Counted from the first letter of the stretch, positions 18,434 through 27,859 are shown. The stretch: 64,000 nucleotides of DNA from Flavobacterium noncentrifugens (GCF_900100375.1 NZ_FNEZ01000001.1:434001-498000), one strand, 5' to 3'. The notes: a model not told the origin generated them from the letters alone. Made by a program: numbers and translations.

Positions 18434-20878
18434 TTAAGATCCGCACATTTCGCAATCGTCTGGTTCTGCACTTCTCGATCTTTCGATCATGGCGCGAAAT
18501 TCGTCTGCTGCGATGGGCTGGATTTCTGAAGCTGACGAAGTTACTTGTGGTGCCGGAGCCGGAGCTGCCATTGCCATTTCTGCTTCTACTGCTACAGGCT
18601 CTTCTTTTTTATCGTTGTTTAATGTGAATTTGATTGCATCAACCGCTGATTTCGTTCTTAAATAATACATTCCGGTTTTTAAACCTGATTGCCAGGCGTA
18701 GAAATGCATCGAAGTTAATTTCGCGAAATTCGCGTTTTCCATGAACAAGTTTAACGATTGCGATTGGTCAATGAAATACCCGCGCTGGCGTGACATATCG
18801 AGAATATCTTTCATTGACATTTCCCAAACCGTTTTGTACAATTCTTTGATATCGGCCGGAATCGCGTCGATGTTTTGCACCGATCCGTTGTGGCGCATGA
18901 TTTCCTGTTTCAGATTGTCGTTCCAGATGCCGAGATTTACCAAGTCTTCCAATAAATGTTTGTTTACAACGATAAATTCTCCTGAAAGTGTTCTTCTCGT
19001 GTAAATATTAGATGTGTAAGGCTCAAAAGCTTCGTTGTTTCCAAGGATTTGTGATGTTGAAGCGGTTGGCATTGGCGCTACTAAAAGTGAATTTCTCACA
19101 CCGTGTTTCAATACTTCTTTTCTCAAACTTTCCCAATCCCAACGTCCTGACAAATCAGCGTCTTTTAATCCCCAAAGGTTGAATTGGAATTCCCCTTGTG
19201 AAATTGGCGAACCTTCATAAGACGAATACGGCCCTTCGATTTTGGCCGATTCCATAGAAGAAGTTACCGCTGCGAAATACAAGGTTTCGAAAATTTCCTG
19301 GTTCAATTGTTTGGCTTCGTCACTCGTAAATGGCATTCTGAGCATGATAAATGCATCGGCCAAACCTTGTACGCCCAATCCAACCGGACGGTGGCGTTTG
19401 TTTGAGTTTTCAGCTTCGATGACCGGATAGTAATTCCTGTCGATGACTTTATTTAAGTTCAAAGTCACGCGTTTGGTGACATCGTATAATTTCTGATGGT
19501 CGAATTTGCCGTTTTCGATGAACATTGGCAACGAGATCGAAGCCAAATTACAAACCGCAACTTCATCAGGCGAAGTAAATTCGATGATTTCGGTACACAA
19601 ATTTGAAGAACGAATCGTTCCTAAATTTTTCTGGTTTGATTTTCTGTTCGCTGCATCTTTGTACAACATATATGGCAAACCGGTTTCCACTTGTGATTCT
19701 AAGATTTTCTCCCAGATTTCACGCGCTTTGATCGTTTTTCTGCCTTTTCCTTCGGCTTCGTATCTTAAATATAAAGCATCAAACTCTTCGCTGTGGCAAT
19801 CGCTGAGTCCCGGACATTCGTTCGGACACATCAATGTCCAGGTTGAATCTTCCTGCACACGTTTCATGAATAAATCCGGAATCCACATGCCTAAGAACAA
19901 GTCACGCGTACGCATTTCTTCTTTTCCGTGGTTTTTTCTAAGATCTAAAAAGTCGAAAATATCGGCATGCCAGGGTTCGATGTAAATCGCAAAACTTCCT
20001 TTTCTTTTTCCGCCGCCTTGGTCTACGTAACGTGCCGTCATATCGTATACACGAAGCATCGGTACGATTCCGTTTGAGGTTCCGTTGGTTCCTGAAATGT
20101 AAGAACCAGTCGCGCGAACGTTGTGGATTGCAAGTCCGATTCCGCCTGCAGATTGCGAGATTTTAGCGGTTTGTTTCAACGTATCGTAAATTCCGTCGAT
20201 GCTGTCGTCTTTCATCGTCAATAAGAAACAAGAAGACATTTGGGGTTTCGGCGTTCCAGAGTTGAACAAGGTTGGCGTTGCATGCGTAAAGAATTTCTTC
20301 GACATCAAGTCGTAGGTTTCAATTACCGACTCCAGGTCATTTAAGTGAATTCCGACCGCGACACGCATCAGCATGTGCTGCGGACGTTCGACAATTTTCC
20401 CATTAATTTTGAGCAAATAGGAACGCTCTAAAGTTTTAAATCCGAAATAATCGTAGTTGAAATCCCTTGTATAAATGACGTGAGAATCCAGGAATTCCGA
20501 ATGCTCCATGATCGTTGCGTGCACTTCATCAGACAACAAAGGCGCAGCGGTATTCGTTCTTGGATTGATATAATGGTACATGTCGTTCATCGTTTCCGAG
20601 AAAGACTTTTTGGTATTTGAATGCAAATTGGAAATTGCGATCCTTGCCGCCAATTGGGCATAATCAGGATGCGTAATGGTCATTGCCGCTGCGGTTTCGG
20701 CCGCCAGGTTGTCGAGTTCCGATGTCGAAACGCCGTCATACAATCCTTCGATCACGCGCATCGCGACTTTTACCGGATCTACATGGTAATTTAGCCCGTA
20801 ACATAGTTTTTTAATCCTTTCGGTAATTTTGTCAAACATCACCGGTTCTTTTTTGCCGTCTCTTTTTACTACATACAT
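18434..20878 (-). CDS. nrdA: class Ia ribonucleotide reductase, large (alpha) subunit
   Basis: This 814-residue catalytic subunit reduces ribonucleoside diphosphates to deoxy forms. Residues 1-90 form an ATP-cone ([22 protein letters not shown]) for overall activity control by dATP/ATP. The active-site elements are present: SSCFLL, NLCTEI, the YYLR radical-transfer tyrosines near the end, and a C-terminal CxxC (DDCEMCGS) that passes electrons from thioredoxin or glutaredoxin. An Ala/Pro/Glu-rich linker precedes the tail. The gene follows nrdB on the same strand after a 288-bp spacer that contains a dispersed structured repeat. The spacer is unusually long for an nrd operon, so a second promoter or RNA processing is possible. 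Confidence 0.97.
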   Translation of the reverse strand: MYVVKRDGKKEPVMFDKITERIKKLCYGLNYHVDPVKVAMRVIEGLYDGVSTSELDNLAAETAAAMTITHPDYAQLAARIAISNLHSNTKKSFSETMNDMYHYINPRTNTAAPLLSDEVHATIMEHSEFLDSHVIYTRDFNYDYFGFKTLERSYLLKINGKIVERPQHMLMRVAVGIHLNDLESVIETYDLMSKKFFTHATPTLFNSGTPKPQMSSCFLLTMKDDSIDGIYDTLKQTAKISQSAGGIGLAIHNVRATGSYISGTNGTSNGIVPMLRVYDMTARYVDQGGGKRKGSFAIYIEPWHADIFDFLDLRKNHGKEEMRTRDLFLGMWIPDLFMKRVQEDSTWTLMCPNECPGLSDCHSEEFDALYLRYEAEGKGRKTIKAREIWEKILESQVETGLPYMLYKDAANRKSNQKNLGTIRSSNLCTEIIEFTSPDEVAVCNLASISLPMFIENGKFDHQKLYDVTKRVTLNLNKVIDRNYYPVIEAENSNKRHRPVGLGVQGLADAFIMLRMPFTSDEAKQLNQEIFETLYFAAVTSSMESAKIEGPYSSYEGSPISQGEFQFNLWGLKDADLSGRWDWESLRKEVLKHGVRNSLLVAPMPTASTSQILGNNEAFEPYTSNIYTRRTLSGEFIVVNKHLLEDLVNLGIWNDNLKQEIMRHNGSVQNIDAIPADIKELYKTVWEMSMKDILDMSRQRGYFIDQSQSLNLFMENANFAKLTSMHFYAWQSGLKTGMYYLRTKSAVDAIKFTLNNDKKEEPVAVEAEMAMAAPAPAPQVTSSASEIQPIAADEFRAMIERSRSAEPDDCEMCGS

Positions 20879-20959
20879 AAGCTGTGGTTTTTTAATGAAC
20901 CCAGGAAATCCCTTCCCTGAACTCGGGTTATTTGTATAATTGTTGTTTTTGTTTCTTAG

Positions 20960-21036
20960 AAGCTATTCCGGCTATCCGTTGCAATCTTTTTTTCGGTGAA
21001 AAACCTCAAAAAAGGATTTCCACTGCTATCCGGGCT
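20960..21036 (+). repeat. dispersed structured repeat, copy 3
   Basis: The copy runs from AAGCTATTCCGG to CCGGGCTATTTT with the inner pairing AATCTTTTTTT/AAAAAAGGATT. Its loop differs from copies 1, 2 and 4. It sits between nrdB and nrdA, antisense to both. Confidence 0.75.
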
Positions 21037-21081
21037 ATTTTCGAACCATTAAGAAATTAAGAAACATTAACCTTAATGAGC

Positions 21082-21097
21082 CTTAATCCCTTAATGG
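21082..21097. repeat. 16-bp phrase shared with the rsmI 3' end
   Basis: CTTAATCCCTTAATGG occurs here exactly and again at 43408-43423, where it forms one arm of an inverted repeat. Here it lies in the nrdB-nrdA spacer. Confidence 0.55.
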
Positions 21098-21127
21098 TAA
21101 ATTTTTAAATTTCACTTATCAAGAACA

Positions 21128-21164
21128 AACTTTGCTACTCTGATACTTTGAAACTTTGCGACTT
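21128..21164 (-). repeat. 3'-end phrase repeat after nrdB
   Basis: On the minus strand a 37-base phrase (beginning AAGTCGCAAAGTTTC) starts three bases after the nrdB stop. It aligns without gaps to 52982-53018, after the AIM24-like gene, at 29 of 37 positions. Its 12-mer CAAAGTATCAGA is also found just after the TonB receptor stop. Confidence 0.6.
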
Positions 21165-21166
21165 CC

Positions 21167-22156
21167 TTAAAAATCCGCGTCAAAAGTAATTTTCTGCGAA
21201 TCGGCGTCACCGGTCGACCCGCTGTTCATCACACCGGCTTTCTGGTATTCCGATACGCGTTTTTCAAAGAAATTGGTTTTCCCCTGAAGCGAGATCATAT
21301 CCATAAAATCAAACGGATTCGCTGAATTGTACACGCGTTCGCAGCCCAATTCTACCAATAAACGATCGGTTACGAATTCTAAATACTGCGCCATTAAAGT
21401 CGCATTCATCCCAATTAAACTTGCAGGAAGCGACTCGGTAATAAATTCGCGTTCGATCTCTAAAGCCTGCATCAAAATCTCTTTAATTCTCGCTTTAGGC
21501 ACTTTATTGATCAAATGGTGGTTGTGCAAATGCACTGCGAAATCGCAATGTACGCCTTCGTCACGCGAAATCAGTTCGTTTGAAAACGTCAATCCTGGCA
21601 TCAATCCGCGTTTTTTGAGCCAGAAAATCGAACAGAATGCGCCCGAAAAGAAAATGCCTTCCACGGCAGCAAACGCAATCAGCCTTTCGGCAAAAGAATC
21701 AGAATCGATCCATTTCAATGCCCAGTCCGCTTTCTTTTTAATCGCCGGAAACACTTCAAGCGCGCGGAACAACTGGTCTTTTTCCACTTCGTCTTTCACA
21801 TACGTATCAATCAAAAGCGAATAGGTTTCGCTGTGGATGTTTTCCATCATGATCTGGAAACCATAGAAAAATTTCGCTTCGGCATATTGCACTTCGTTTA
21901 CGAAATTCTCAGCGAGGTTTTCGTTCACAATTCCGTCCGAAGCAGCAAAAAAGGCAAGAATGTGTTTGATGAAGTATTTTTCATCCGAATTCAGTTTGTT
22001 ATTCCAGTCGTTTAAATCCTGATGCAAATCAATTTCTTCGGCAGTCCAGAAACTCGCCTCCATTTTTTTATACCAATCCCAAATGTCGTGGTGCTTGATA
22101 GGAAAAATAACGAAACGGTTTTTGTTTTCTTGTAATATAGGTTCAATTTGCGACAT
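21167..22156 (-). CDS. nrdB: class Ia ribonucleotide reductase, small (beta) subunit
   Basis: The 329-residue subunit houses the diiron-tyrosyl radical cofactor. The ligands and radical site are visible: [12 protein letters not shown] (first acidic ligand), ENIHSETY with Glu, His and the radical Tyr at the end, AAVEGIFF, and [11 protein letters not shown] with Glu and His. The radical Tyr is present, so this is a conventional tyrosyl-radical enzyme and not a Phe-type class Ic. It is the promoter-proximal gene of nrdB-nrdA. Upstream are two TAACTTTG -7 motifs and a perfect 16-bp palindrome that could be an operator. Confidence 0.97.
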   Translation of the reverse strand: MSQIEPILQENKNRFVIFPIKHHDIWDWYKKMEASFWTAEEIDLHQDLNDWNNKLNSDEKYFIKHILAFFAASDGIVNENLAENFVNEVQYAEAKFFYGFQIMMENIHSETYSLLIDTYVKDEVEKDQLFRALEVFPAIKKKADWALKWIDSDSFAERLIAFAAVEGIFFSGAFCSIFWLKKRGLMPGLTFSNELISRDEGVHCDFAVHLHNHHLINKVPKARIKEILMQALEIEREFITESLPASLIGMNATLMAQYLEFVTDRLLVELGCERVYNSANPFDFMDMISLQGKTNFFEKRVSEYQKAGVMNSGSTGDADSQKITFDADF

Positions 22157-22183
22157 AATAAGAGGAAGTTTTTCGGAAATTTT

Positions 22184-22199
22184 AACAAAATATTTTGTT
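22184..22199. promoter_or_regulatory. perfect 16-bp palindrome upstream of nrdB, candidate operator
   Basis: AACAAAATATTTTGTT is a perfect inverted repeat centred 36 bases upstream of the nrdB ATG and about 20 bases downstream of a TAACTTTG promoter element. A repressor bound here would block early elongation. It resembles an AT-rich NrdR-like site only loosely. Confidence 0.5.
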
Positions 22200-22212
22200 T
22201 TGATTCCGATTA

Positions 22213-22220
22213 CAAAGTTA
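22213..22220 (-). promoter_or_regulatory. -7 element of nrdB-nrdA
   Basis: TAACTTTG on the minus strand matches TAnnTTTG. A second identical match lies at 22245-22252 with a TTG 24 bases further upstream (22277-22279). Two tandem promoters are possible. Confidence 0.5.
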
Positions 22221-22420
22221 GAATTTGAAACGGCAAATGAAAGCCAAAGTTATTGACAATTGCACATAGTTTTTAACAAGTCAAAAATCGGATTGGCAAA
22301 TTTTAATCAAACGTAAAATATTGGAAATAAGTATTTTAAAAAACAGGTTTTTGCTAAAGTGCTGCAAATAAAGGAAAGTTCACCATGAGAAAAATATCTG
22401 AAATAACGCAGAAAATTTTG

Positions 22421-22987
22421 TTATTTTTTAAGGTCTTCTGCCACTTTTTCAAGCTCGGCATACCATTCAGAACCAAATTTTCGAACCAACGCTTCTTTAA
22501 CAAATTTATATACCGGAACTTCGAGTTCAGCACCTAACGAACAAGCCGGATCGCAAATATCCCAACGGTCGTAATTCACTGCCGAAAATTCTGAAAATTC
22601 TTTTATACGGATAGGATACAAATGACACGAAACCGGTTTTTTCCACGACACTTCGCCCTGATTGTAGGCTTGTTCAATGCCGCAAAGGGCGGTTTTTCCG
22701 TCAAAAATGACGTAAGCGCAATCTTTTTCGTCGATGAGCGGTGTTTCGAGTGTTCCGTCAGTTCCAACAACCCAGGTTCCTTGCGCTTCGATCGCGGCAA
22801 TTCCTTCGGGGCGCAAAAACGGTTTTACCTTATCGTAAATGTCTTCCAAAATCTTGGTTTCGGCTTCGCTCAAAGGCGCACCGGCATCTCCATCAACACA
22901 GCAGGCACCGTGACAGGCAGATAAATTGCAGACAAAATCTTTTTCGAGGATGTCTTCAGAGACAATGGTTTTTCCGAGTTGAAACAT
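22421..22987 (-). CDS. DUF3109 family cysteine-rich protein
   Basis: This 188-residue cytosolic protein belongs to DUF3109 (related to the YkgJ metal-cluster group). It begins MFQLGKTIVSED and has C20, C25, C29 and C30 in an SACHGACC context, plus further cysteines in DCAYV, LCGIE, SCHLYP and CDPACS. The family is suspected to bind a zinc ion or iron-sulfur cluster; the substrate is unknown. The conserved start matches the ATG used. A good promoter (TTG-N19-TATCTTTG) ends only four bases before the ATG, implying a leaderless transcript. Confidence 0.85.
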   Translation of the reverse strand: MFQLGKTIVSEDILEKDFVCNLSACHGACCVDGDAGAPLSEAETKILEDIYDKVKPFLRPEGIAAIEAQGTWVVGTDGTLETPLIDEKDCAYVIFDGKTALCGIEQAYNQGEVSWKKPVSCHLYPIRIKEFSEFSAVNYDRWDICDPACSLGAELEVPVYKFVKEALVRKFGSEWYAELEKVAEDLKK

Positions 22988-22991
22988 GCAG

Positions 22992-23021
22992 CAAAGATAC
23001 TTTAAACTTTGAAGCGTTCAA
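22992..23021 (-). promoter_or_regulatory. promoter of the DUF3109 gene
   Basis: On the minus strand TTG (23019-23021), a 19-base spacer and TATCTTTG (22992-22999) match the Bacteroidota promoter pattern. The element ends four bases before the ATG. Confidence 0.65.
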
Positions 23022-23058
23022 AGAAGCGCATCCACAAATTGGTTGACTGGTTTCAAGG

Positions 23059-24672
23059 TTAATGAGAAATTAGCATTTTATGTGTAGAATAACGCCCGGC
23101 TGAATCAGTTAATTTTAGGAAATAATTGCCTGTCGTGAGATTTTCAACATTGATTTTTTTTATGCTTTTATGCTTTTCAGACTGAACTAAAATTCCGTTT
23201 ACATTATAGAGTTTTGCTTCTATTATTGGTACGGCATTGTTGTGTATCTGAACTTCTGACGTTGCAGGATTTGGAAAAACCGCTACAATATTATTTGTAA
23301 AAGCGTCACTGTTCAAATCGCTGTGACCATAAACTGCCCCTTGAGGGACGAAGAAGTCAACAAACTTTTCTCCGATGATCTTGGTTTCTAGCCCATCAAT
23401 TTTACTGATTTCTGCTATCCTGCAGCCATCAGCATTTAACAATTGCTGCCCATTTTCATTGATAAAACGAGTTGTATAATAAAAGTCGGGTGTTTCGCTG
23501 CCCTGGTAAGTACAATTATAAGACAATTCTATAAAGTTGTCATTATTTATCATTTTTTCAGAAATATGCGAAATATAACTAACGTTATAATTCAATGGTG
23601 GTGAAAGTGGAATTGTTTTCCATATTGTATGATCTGCATTAAAAATTTCAGCATTGCCGTTACTTTCATTGGTGTTGTAATATTTCTCGCCTGTGGTTTC
23701 AAATTTAACGCGGGAAATATTTTTATTCGTATAAGTATGTTCTAATGCAAATGAAGGCAATGCGTAAACTTTTGTAACAAATTCATTAAGAATTTGATTT
23801 TCAACAACCAAAAGTTTATCTGAAAGTTCATTTATACTATTTAGAAACACACCGCCATTGTCAATTGAAAACAACTCTAAACCGTTTTCATTAACAATTT
23901 TAGAAGTAGAATCACTATTGAACCTATATTGCCTTGTGTAACCTATTTCCAGAAGCGGATCAGGATTTATCTTATTTTCTGATATAAAAAGGATTCTACC
24001 GGATATTACTGAATCGGGAAATGAAAGATCAAACGACTTCCATAAAGCATGATTACTGTTGTATACCTCTGCAAAACCACTGTGCATATTTATCAATGCA
24101 TATTTCTCACCTGAATTCTCAAGCATTACGCGTTGCACCTGACCATGCAAATAGGTGTTTTCTAAAGCAAGTCCTGGCAGTGTAAAAACTTGGCTTGAAA
24201 AATCGAGATTTCCGTTTTCTAAAGAAAGCACAGTTGTTGCGATAAATTTATCGGAAAGTCCTTCGATTTCGCTGAATTCTAAAAAATAAGCATTTGGCAG
24301 CGTAAGGAGTATATTTCCATTTTCGGAAATTACTCTTGATTCCGCTTGTATTCCAGTTAACGACTCGTCAAGATCATAATGATAGGCAATTTCAAGATTT
24401 GCATCGGGATCAAATTTTGTTTCTGAAATTAATGATATTCCATTTGCAGAAGAACCGGTCGGGAGTTGTAGTGGAATTGCTTTCCAAAAAGTATGATCGG
24501 CATTGTACAGCTTAACGGAACGACTTTCGGTATCGTACAAATAATACTTTTCTCCAGAAATCTCCAACTTGATTCGTTTTACAAAATTTTCCTGATATGT
24601 ATGTTCCAAACTAAATTGTGCAAACGAAGAAATGCTCAAAAGTAAAAACGCAGCTTGTACTATTCTTTTCAT
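23059..24672 (-). CDS. secreted repeat protein with T9SS sorting domain
   Basis: The product has 537 residues: a signal peptide (ending SSFAQ), then three tandem units of about 140 residues. Each unit opens with LEHTY or LENTY, continues with a VKLE..GEKY segment and contains a NADHT.WK.I motif. The units diverge strongly, so the duplication is old. The last 80 residues are a T9SS type A sorting domain (VFPNPATSEVQIHN to HKMLISH). Export by T9SS to the surface is inferred; the repeat fold may be a beta-propeller. I do not recognise a function. Confidence 0.82.
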   Translation of the reverse strand: MKRIVQAAFLLLSISSFAQFSLEHTYQENFVKRIKLEISGEKYYLYDTESRSVKLYNADHTFWKAIPLQLPTGSSANGISLISETKFDPDANLEIAYHYDLDESLTGIQAESRVISENGNILLTLPNAYFLEFSEIEGLSDKFIATTVLSLENGNLDFSSQVFTLPGLALENTYLHGQVQRVMLENSGEKYALINMHSGFAEVYNSNHALWKSFDLSFPDSVISGRILFISENKINPDPLLEIGYTRQYRFNSDSTSKIVNENGLELFSIDNGGVFLNSINELSDKLLVVENQILNEFVTKVYALPSFALEHTYTNKNISRVKFETTGEKYYNTNESNGNAEIFNADHTIWKTIPLSPPLNYNVSYISHISEKMINNDNFIELSYNCTYQGSETPDFYYTTRFINENGQQLLNADGCRIAEISKIDGLETKIIGEKFVDFFVPQGAVYGHSDLNSDAFTNNIVAVFPNPATSEVQIHNNAVPIIEAKLYNVNGILVQSEKHKSIKKINVENLTTGNYFLKLTDSAGRYSTHKMLISH

Positions 24673-24746
24673 AACGGCTTTTGATTTAAACCCAATGATA
24701 CAAAATAAATTAACGCAATATTAGCTTTAAAGGCAGATAAATAGAA

Positions 24747-24754
24747 TAATTTTG
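24747..24754 (+). promoter_or_regulatory. -7 element of the marC operon
   Basis: TAATTTTG matches TAnnTTTG and ends 21 bases before the marC ATG at 24776. No good TTG is present upstream. Confidence 0.45.
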
Positions 24755-24775
24755 CAGCCTCTAAAAAAGGAAATT

Positions 24776-25351
24776 ATGTTTTTTGATTTTAAAGAAATAA
24801 TCACCGTTTCCATGGTGCTTTTTGCAGTAATCGATATCGTCGGCACCATTCCGATCGTAGTAGATCTACGCACAAAAGTAGGCCACATCGAATCTGAAAA
24901 AGCGTCCATTGCAGCCGGAATTATCATGATTGTTTTTCTTTTTATCGGCGAAGAGTTTTTAAACTTAATCGGGATTGACGTGCATTCATTTGCTGTTGCA
25001 GGTTCTTTCGTACTTTTTTTCCTAGCACTCGAAATGATCCTTGGAATCCGGATTTATAAAGACGAAGAAGCGAGTTCGGCATCAATTGTTCCGCTTGCAT
25101 TTCCTTTAATTGCCGGCGCAGGAACGATGACGACTTTATTATCGCTGCGTTCTCAGTTTCAAACCGTTAACATTGTCATTGCCATTATCCTCAATATTAT
25201 CCTGGTTTATGTCGTATTGAAATCGTCCCCGAAAATCGAAAAAATGCTAGGCAAAAACGGGCTCGGTGTCATCCGGAAAACCTTTGGTGTCGTGCTTTTA
25301 GCAATTGCTGTTAAATTATTCGCGGCTAATGTTAAAGGTTTGTTCGTCTAA
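24776..25351 (+). CDS. MarC family integral membrane protein
   Basis: This 191-residue protein has six predicted membrane helices. It begins MFFDFKEIITVSMVLFAVIDIVG and contains the MarC signature FPLIAGAGTMTTLLS. MarC/YhgN proteins are inner-membrane proteins of unknown transport role. The ATG at 24776 is preceded by AAAAAGGA and follows the -7 element; an in-frame TTG further upstream lies inside that element. It heads a three-gene operon with a 66-residue membrane protein and a FAD-dependent oxidoreductase. Confidence 0.9.
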   Translation: MFFDFKEIITVSMVLFAVIDIVGTIPIVVDLRTKVGHIESEKASIAAGIIMIVFLFIGEEFLNLIGIDVHSFAVAGSFVLFFLALEMILGIRIYKDEEASSASIVPLAFPLIAGAGTMTTLLSLRSQFQTVNIVIAIILNIILVYVVLKSSPKIEKMLGKNGLGVIRKTFGVVLLAIAVKLFAANVKGLFV

Positions 25352-25390
25352 CCGATTTTTACTAATTTCACTCCAAACAAAATTCTTCTG

Positions 25391-25591
25391 ATGAAAATTT
25401 TCACCACAATATTAGTTGTTATCGCACTGGCATTAATCATCTTCAACATTACTTTACTGGATTTTGATCATTTATTCGAAGGCAACAGCATGGTGGCATT
25501 AATTGGGATCGCAGCTTCATTCTGTGCCGTTTTCATCCTGCTTATTTTCAGGATGTCTAAGATGATCGAAGAAAAAACCAGAAACAATTAA
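25391..25591 (+). CDS. small two-helix membrane protein
   Basis: The 66-residue product has two hydrophobic segments (about 4-22 and 37-54) with an acidic loop between and a basic C-terminal tail. It is an inner-membrane miniprotein of no recognised family. The 39-bp gap to marC and the 12-bp gap to the next gene place it in the operon. No function is proposed. Confidence 0.7.
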   Translation: MKIFTTILVVIALALIIFNITLLDFDHLFEGNSMVALIGIAASFCAVFILLIFRMSKMIEEKTRNN

Positions 25592-25603
25592 AATTTCCCT
25601 TTT

Positions 25604-26209
25604 ATGTTTGATGTATTGATCGTTGGCGGCGGCGTAGCCGGAATGTCGTGTGCATTGGTACTGGGTTCTGCCTACAAAAAACCATTTGCAGCGGCTAAAA
25701 AAATCGGGGTTTTTACCCACCAGAAAAACACCAACCTTCAGGAAGCTTTATTCAACAACGCTTACGGAATTTCACCGGGAAAACTCGGTTCAGAATTGAT
25801 GTTTGAAAGCATCGAACAATTGTCAAAATTATATCCGCACGTTGCCCAAATGGCAAATGAAAAAGTGATGAAAATCGAAGGGGAATATCCAAATTTCACG
25901 GTCGTTACTAATAAAGATTCATATCAGACAAAAATCGTCGTTGTTGCTGTGGGCTGGGCCAATACTTTAATGATTGAAGGCCTTGAACATTACATCGAGC
26001 CACACAAAAAATCAATTCCGGAAAAAAACCGCATCCAGCTTAAAAATACCGATCATAAAGTTACCGAAGGCATTTATGTAGCCGGAACTTTAGCCGGAAA
26101 ACGCAGCCAGCTTGCCATTGCTGCCGGAAGCGGTGCTGAAGTAGCCACAGACATTCTTACGTTATGGAACAATGGCAATCAAAGTCAAAGCCACGACAGT
26201 ATTAAATAA
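25604..26209 (+). CDS. short FAD-dependent oxidoreductase
   Basis: This 201-residue flavoprotein has an N-terminal Rossmann motif (VLIVGGGVAGMSCALVL) and a C-terminal FAD-closing motif (GIYVAGTLAGKRSQLAIAAGSG). The region between is too short to hold the separate NADPH-binding domain of thioredoxin reductase (about 310 residues), so only the FAD domain is present. The frame is intact and both FAD motifs are good, so I treat it as a real short protein and not a remnant. The electron donor is unclear. It is the last gene of the marC operon and is followed by a terminator. Confidence 0.8.
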   Translation: MFDVLIVGGGVAGMSCALVLGSAYKKPFAAAKKIGVFTHQKNTNLQEALFNNAYGISPGKLGSELMFESIEQLSKLYPHVAQMANEKVMKIEGEYPNFTVVTNKDSYQTKIVVVAVGWANTLMIEGLEHYIEPHKKSIPEKNRIQLKNTDHKVTEGIYVAGTLAGKRSQLAIAAGSGAEVATDILTLWNNGNQSQSHDSIK

Positions 26210-26228
26210 ATTTCAGTCCAATTATATA

Positions 26229-26267
26229 AAAACAGCCCTGAATTCATTGAACTCAGGGCTGTTTTTT
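26229..26267. terminator. bidirectional terminator
   Basis: AACAGCCCTGAATTC pairs with GAACTCAGGGCTGTT (one mismatch) and is followed by a T run. It lies between the convergent FAD oxidoreductase and C-terminal protease genes. Confidence 0.9.
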
Positions 26268-26287
26268 GTAACATTGTTTGATTCTGT

Positions 26288-27859
26288 TCAATCTTTCAAA
26301 ACAGCTCTCACCATCGGATCTTCTTTTAGAATGATCTCGTAATATTTCTCATCGTCAAACAGTTGCTTTGCAAATTCAGCCGTTAAATAACGTTTTACCA
26401 AAGCCTTGTTTTTGTACAATTTTAAATCCAATCCGAGGTTTCCGATGTATTTCTGGAAATTGTTGAAATACAAATCACTTTTATCCATTTTTGTCAGAAA
26501 TTGGGCAAATGCCAAACCTTTAAAATCATTGCGGTATTTGTCCAATTGCTCAAACACAAAATGCCCAACTGCGCCCGATTGCATTAAATAAGCGGTTGTT
26601 TCCTGGCCGTGTTCGACTTCAAGCGGGACGAAAATATCGGGAACGATTCCGCCGCCGCCATAGACGATTTTCCCGCCTTTGGTCTTGAATTTCAACGTAT
26701 CGGCAATTTTAATGCTGTCTTTATCATACAATTCACCGTCCTCAAAACGCTTCGAAAATTCGTTGAAATATTCTTCGCTTCCGTGAGAATAGCTTTTCTG
26801 GATCGAACGGCCTGAGGGCGTATAATATCTCGCAACAGTCAACCGCACAGCCGATCCATCTTCAAAATCCATTTCGCGCTGCACCAGGCCTTTCCCGAAA
26901 GAACGGCGTCCAACAATGGTACCGCGGTCGTTGTCCTGAATCGCGCCTGCTAAGATTTCGCTTGCCGAAGCGCTGTTTTCATTAATCAAAACCGACACTT
27001 TTCCTTCTTCAAAATCACCTCTTTCTGTTGCAAAAGTTTTATCGATACGGCCTTTTTTGTTTTTTGTAAAAACGATCAGGTCTTTATTTTTCAGCAATTC
27101 GTCGGCAATTTTCGAAGCCATTTCCATATAACCGCCGCCGTTGTCGCGCAAATCGATAACGAGCGAAGTGATGTGATCGTTTCTTAATTTCGTAAGCGCC
27201 TGCTGAAATTCGTCGTAAGTTGTTTCTGCAAAACGGTTGATTTTAATGTAGCCCGTTTCCGGATTCAGCAAAATCCCAACATCGACGCTTTTGATCGGAA
27301 TGATGTCGCGCTTGAGTTTGACTTTGAACTTTTTATTTTCGCTTTTGCGGAAAATGGTTAGCTCAATATCTGATCCCGGAATGCCTTTCAATTTCGAGAA
27401 CAAACTGTCCGATGGCAAATTTCTTCCGTACAATTTGGTTTTTCCGGCAAATAAAATCCGATCGCCCGCTTTGATGCCGGCTTTTTCAGATGGGCCGTTT
27501 TCCAACGGTTTAATGACTGCCAAGGAATCTTTATACATGTAAAAATTAATCCCAATGCCCACGAAATCGCCCTTCATGCTTTCGGCAACTTCCGTTTGCT
27601 CTGTTGGCGGAATGTAAACCGAATGCGGATCGAGTTTTTCCAGAATGTTGTTCACTGTCAGATCGACAATCGAATCGGTGTTGACATTATCCACATATTC
27701 ATTGTCGATGAAATCGATCAGCCGGTTTAATTTTGTCTTGTAATTGTTCTTTGAAAACGACGGTTTGTCTACCGGAAAATTCAAAAAACCGCCCAGCAAA
27801 ACGCCGATTGCCAAAGTGGCAAAAAAGAATATCGGAATGTAAATTTTATTGATTTTCAT
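26288..27859 (-). CDS. S41 family carboxy-terminal processing peptidase
   Basis: This 523-residue periplasmic serine protease has an N-terminal signal anchor (about 7-28), a PDZ domain (about 95-180) and an S41 catalytic core. The Ser-Lys dyad is intact: S298 in NSASASE and K323 in SFGKGLVQ, 25 residues apart as in Prc. A C-terminal domain of about 120 residues follows. Such enzymes trim C-termini of exported proteins or control wall hydrolases. Its ATG follows the stop codon of the upstream deaminase gene with no spacer, so translation is probably coupled. Confidence 0.93.
   Translation of the reverse strand: MKINKIYIPIFFFATLAIGVLLGGFLNFPVDKPSFSKNNYKTKLNRLIDFIDNEYVDNVNTDSIVDLTVNNILEKLDPHSVYIPPTEQTEVAESMKGDFVGIGINFYMYKDSLAVIKPLENGPSEKAGIKAGDRILFAGKTKLYGRNLPSDSLFSKLKGIPGSDIELTIFRKSENKKFKVKLKRDIIPIKSVDVGILLNPETGYIKINRFAETTYDEFQQALTKLRNDHITSLVIDLRDNGGGYMEMASKIADELLKNKDLIVFTKNKKGRIDKTFATERGDFEEGKVSVLINENSASASEILAGAIQDNDRGTIVGRRSFGKGLVQREMDFEDGSAVRLTVARYYTPSGRSIQKSYSHGSEEYFNEFSKRFEDGELYDKDSIKIADTLKFKTKGGKIVYGGGGIVPDIFVPLEVEHGQETTAYLMQSGAVGHFVFEQLDKYRNDFKGLAFAQFLTKMDKSDLYFNNFQKYIGNLGLDLKLYKNKALVKRYLTAEFAKQLFDDEKYYEIILKEDPMVRAVLKD

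Noticed and set aside
18286..18471. 61-codon frame near the nrdA 3' end
   Set aside because: It overlaps the dispersed repeat and the terminator and has no coding features.
22184..22199. Naming the nrdB palindrome an NrdR box
   Set aside because: It is a perfect palindrome, but it lacks the ACAC/GTGT ends expected of NrdR sites and only one copy is present, so the binding protein is left unnamed.
25604..26209. Calling the short FAD protein a pseudogene of thioredoxin reductase
   Set aside because: The frame is intact with both FAD motifs and good spacing to its neighbours.
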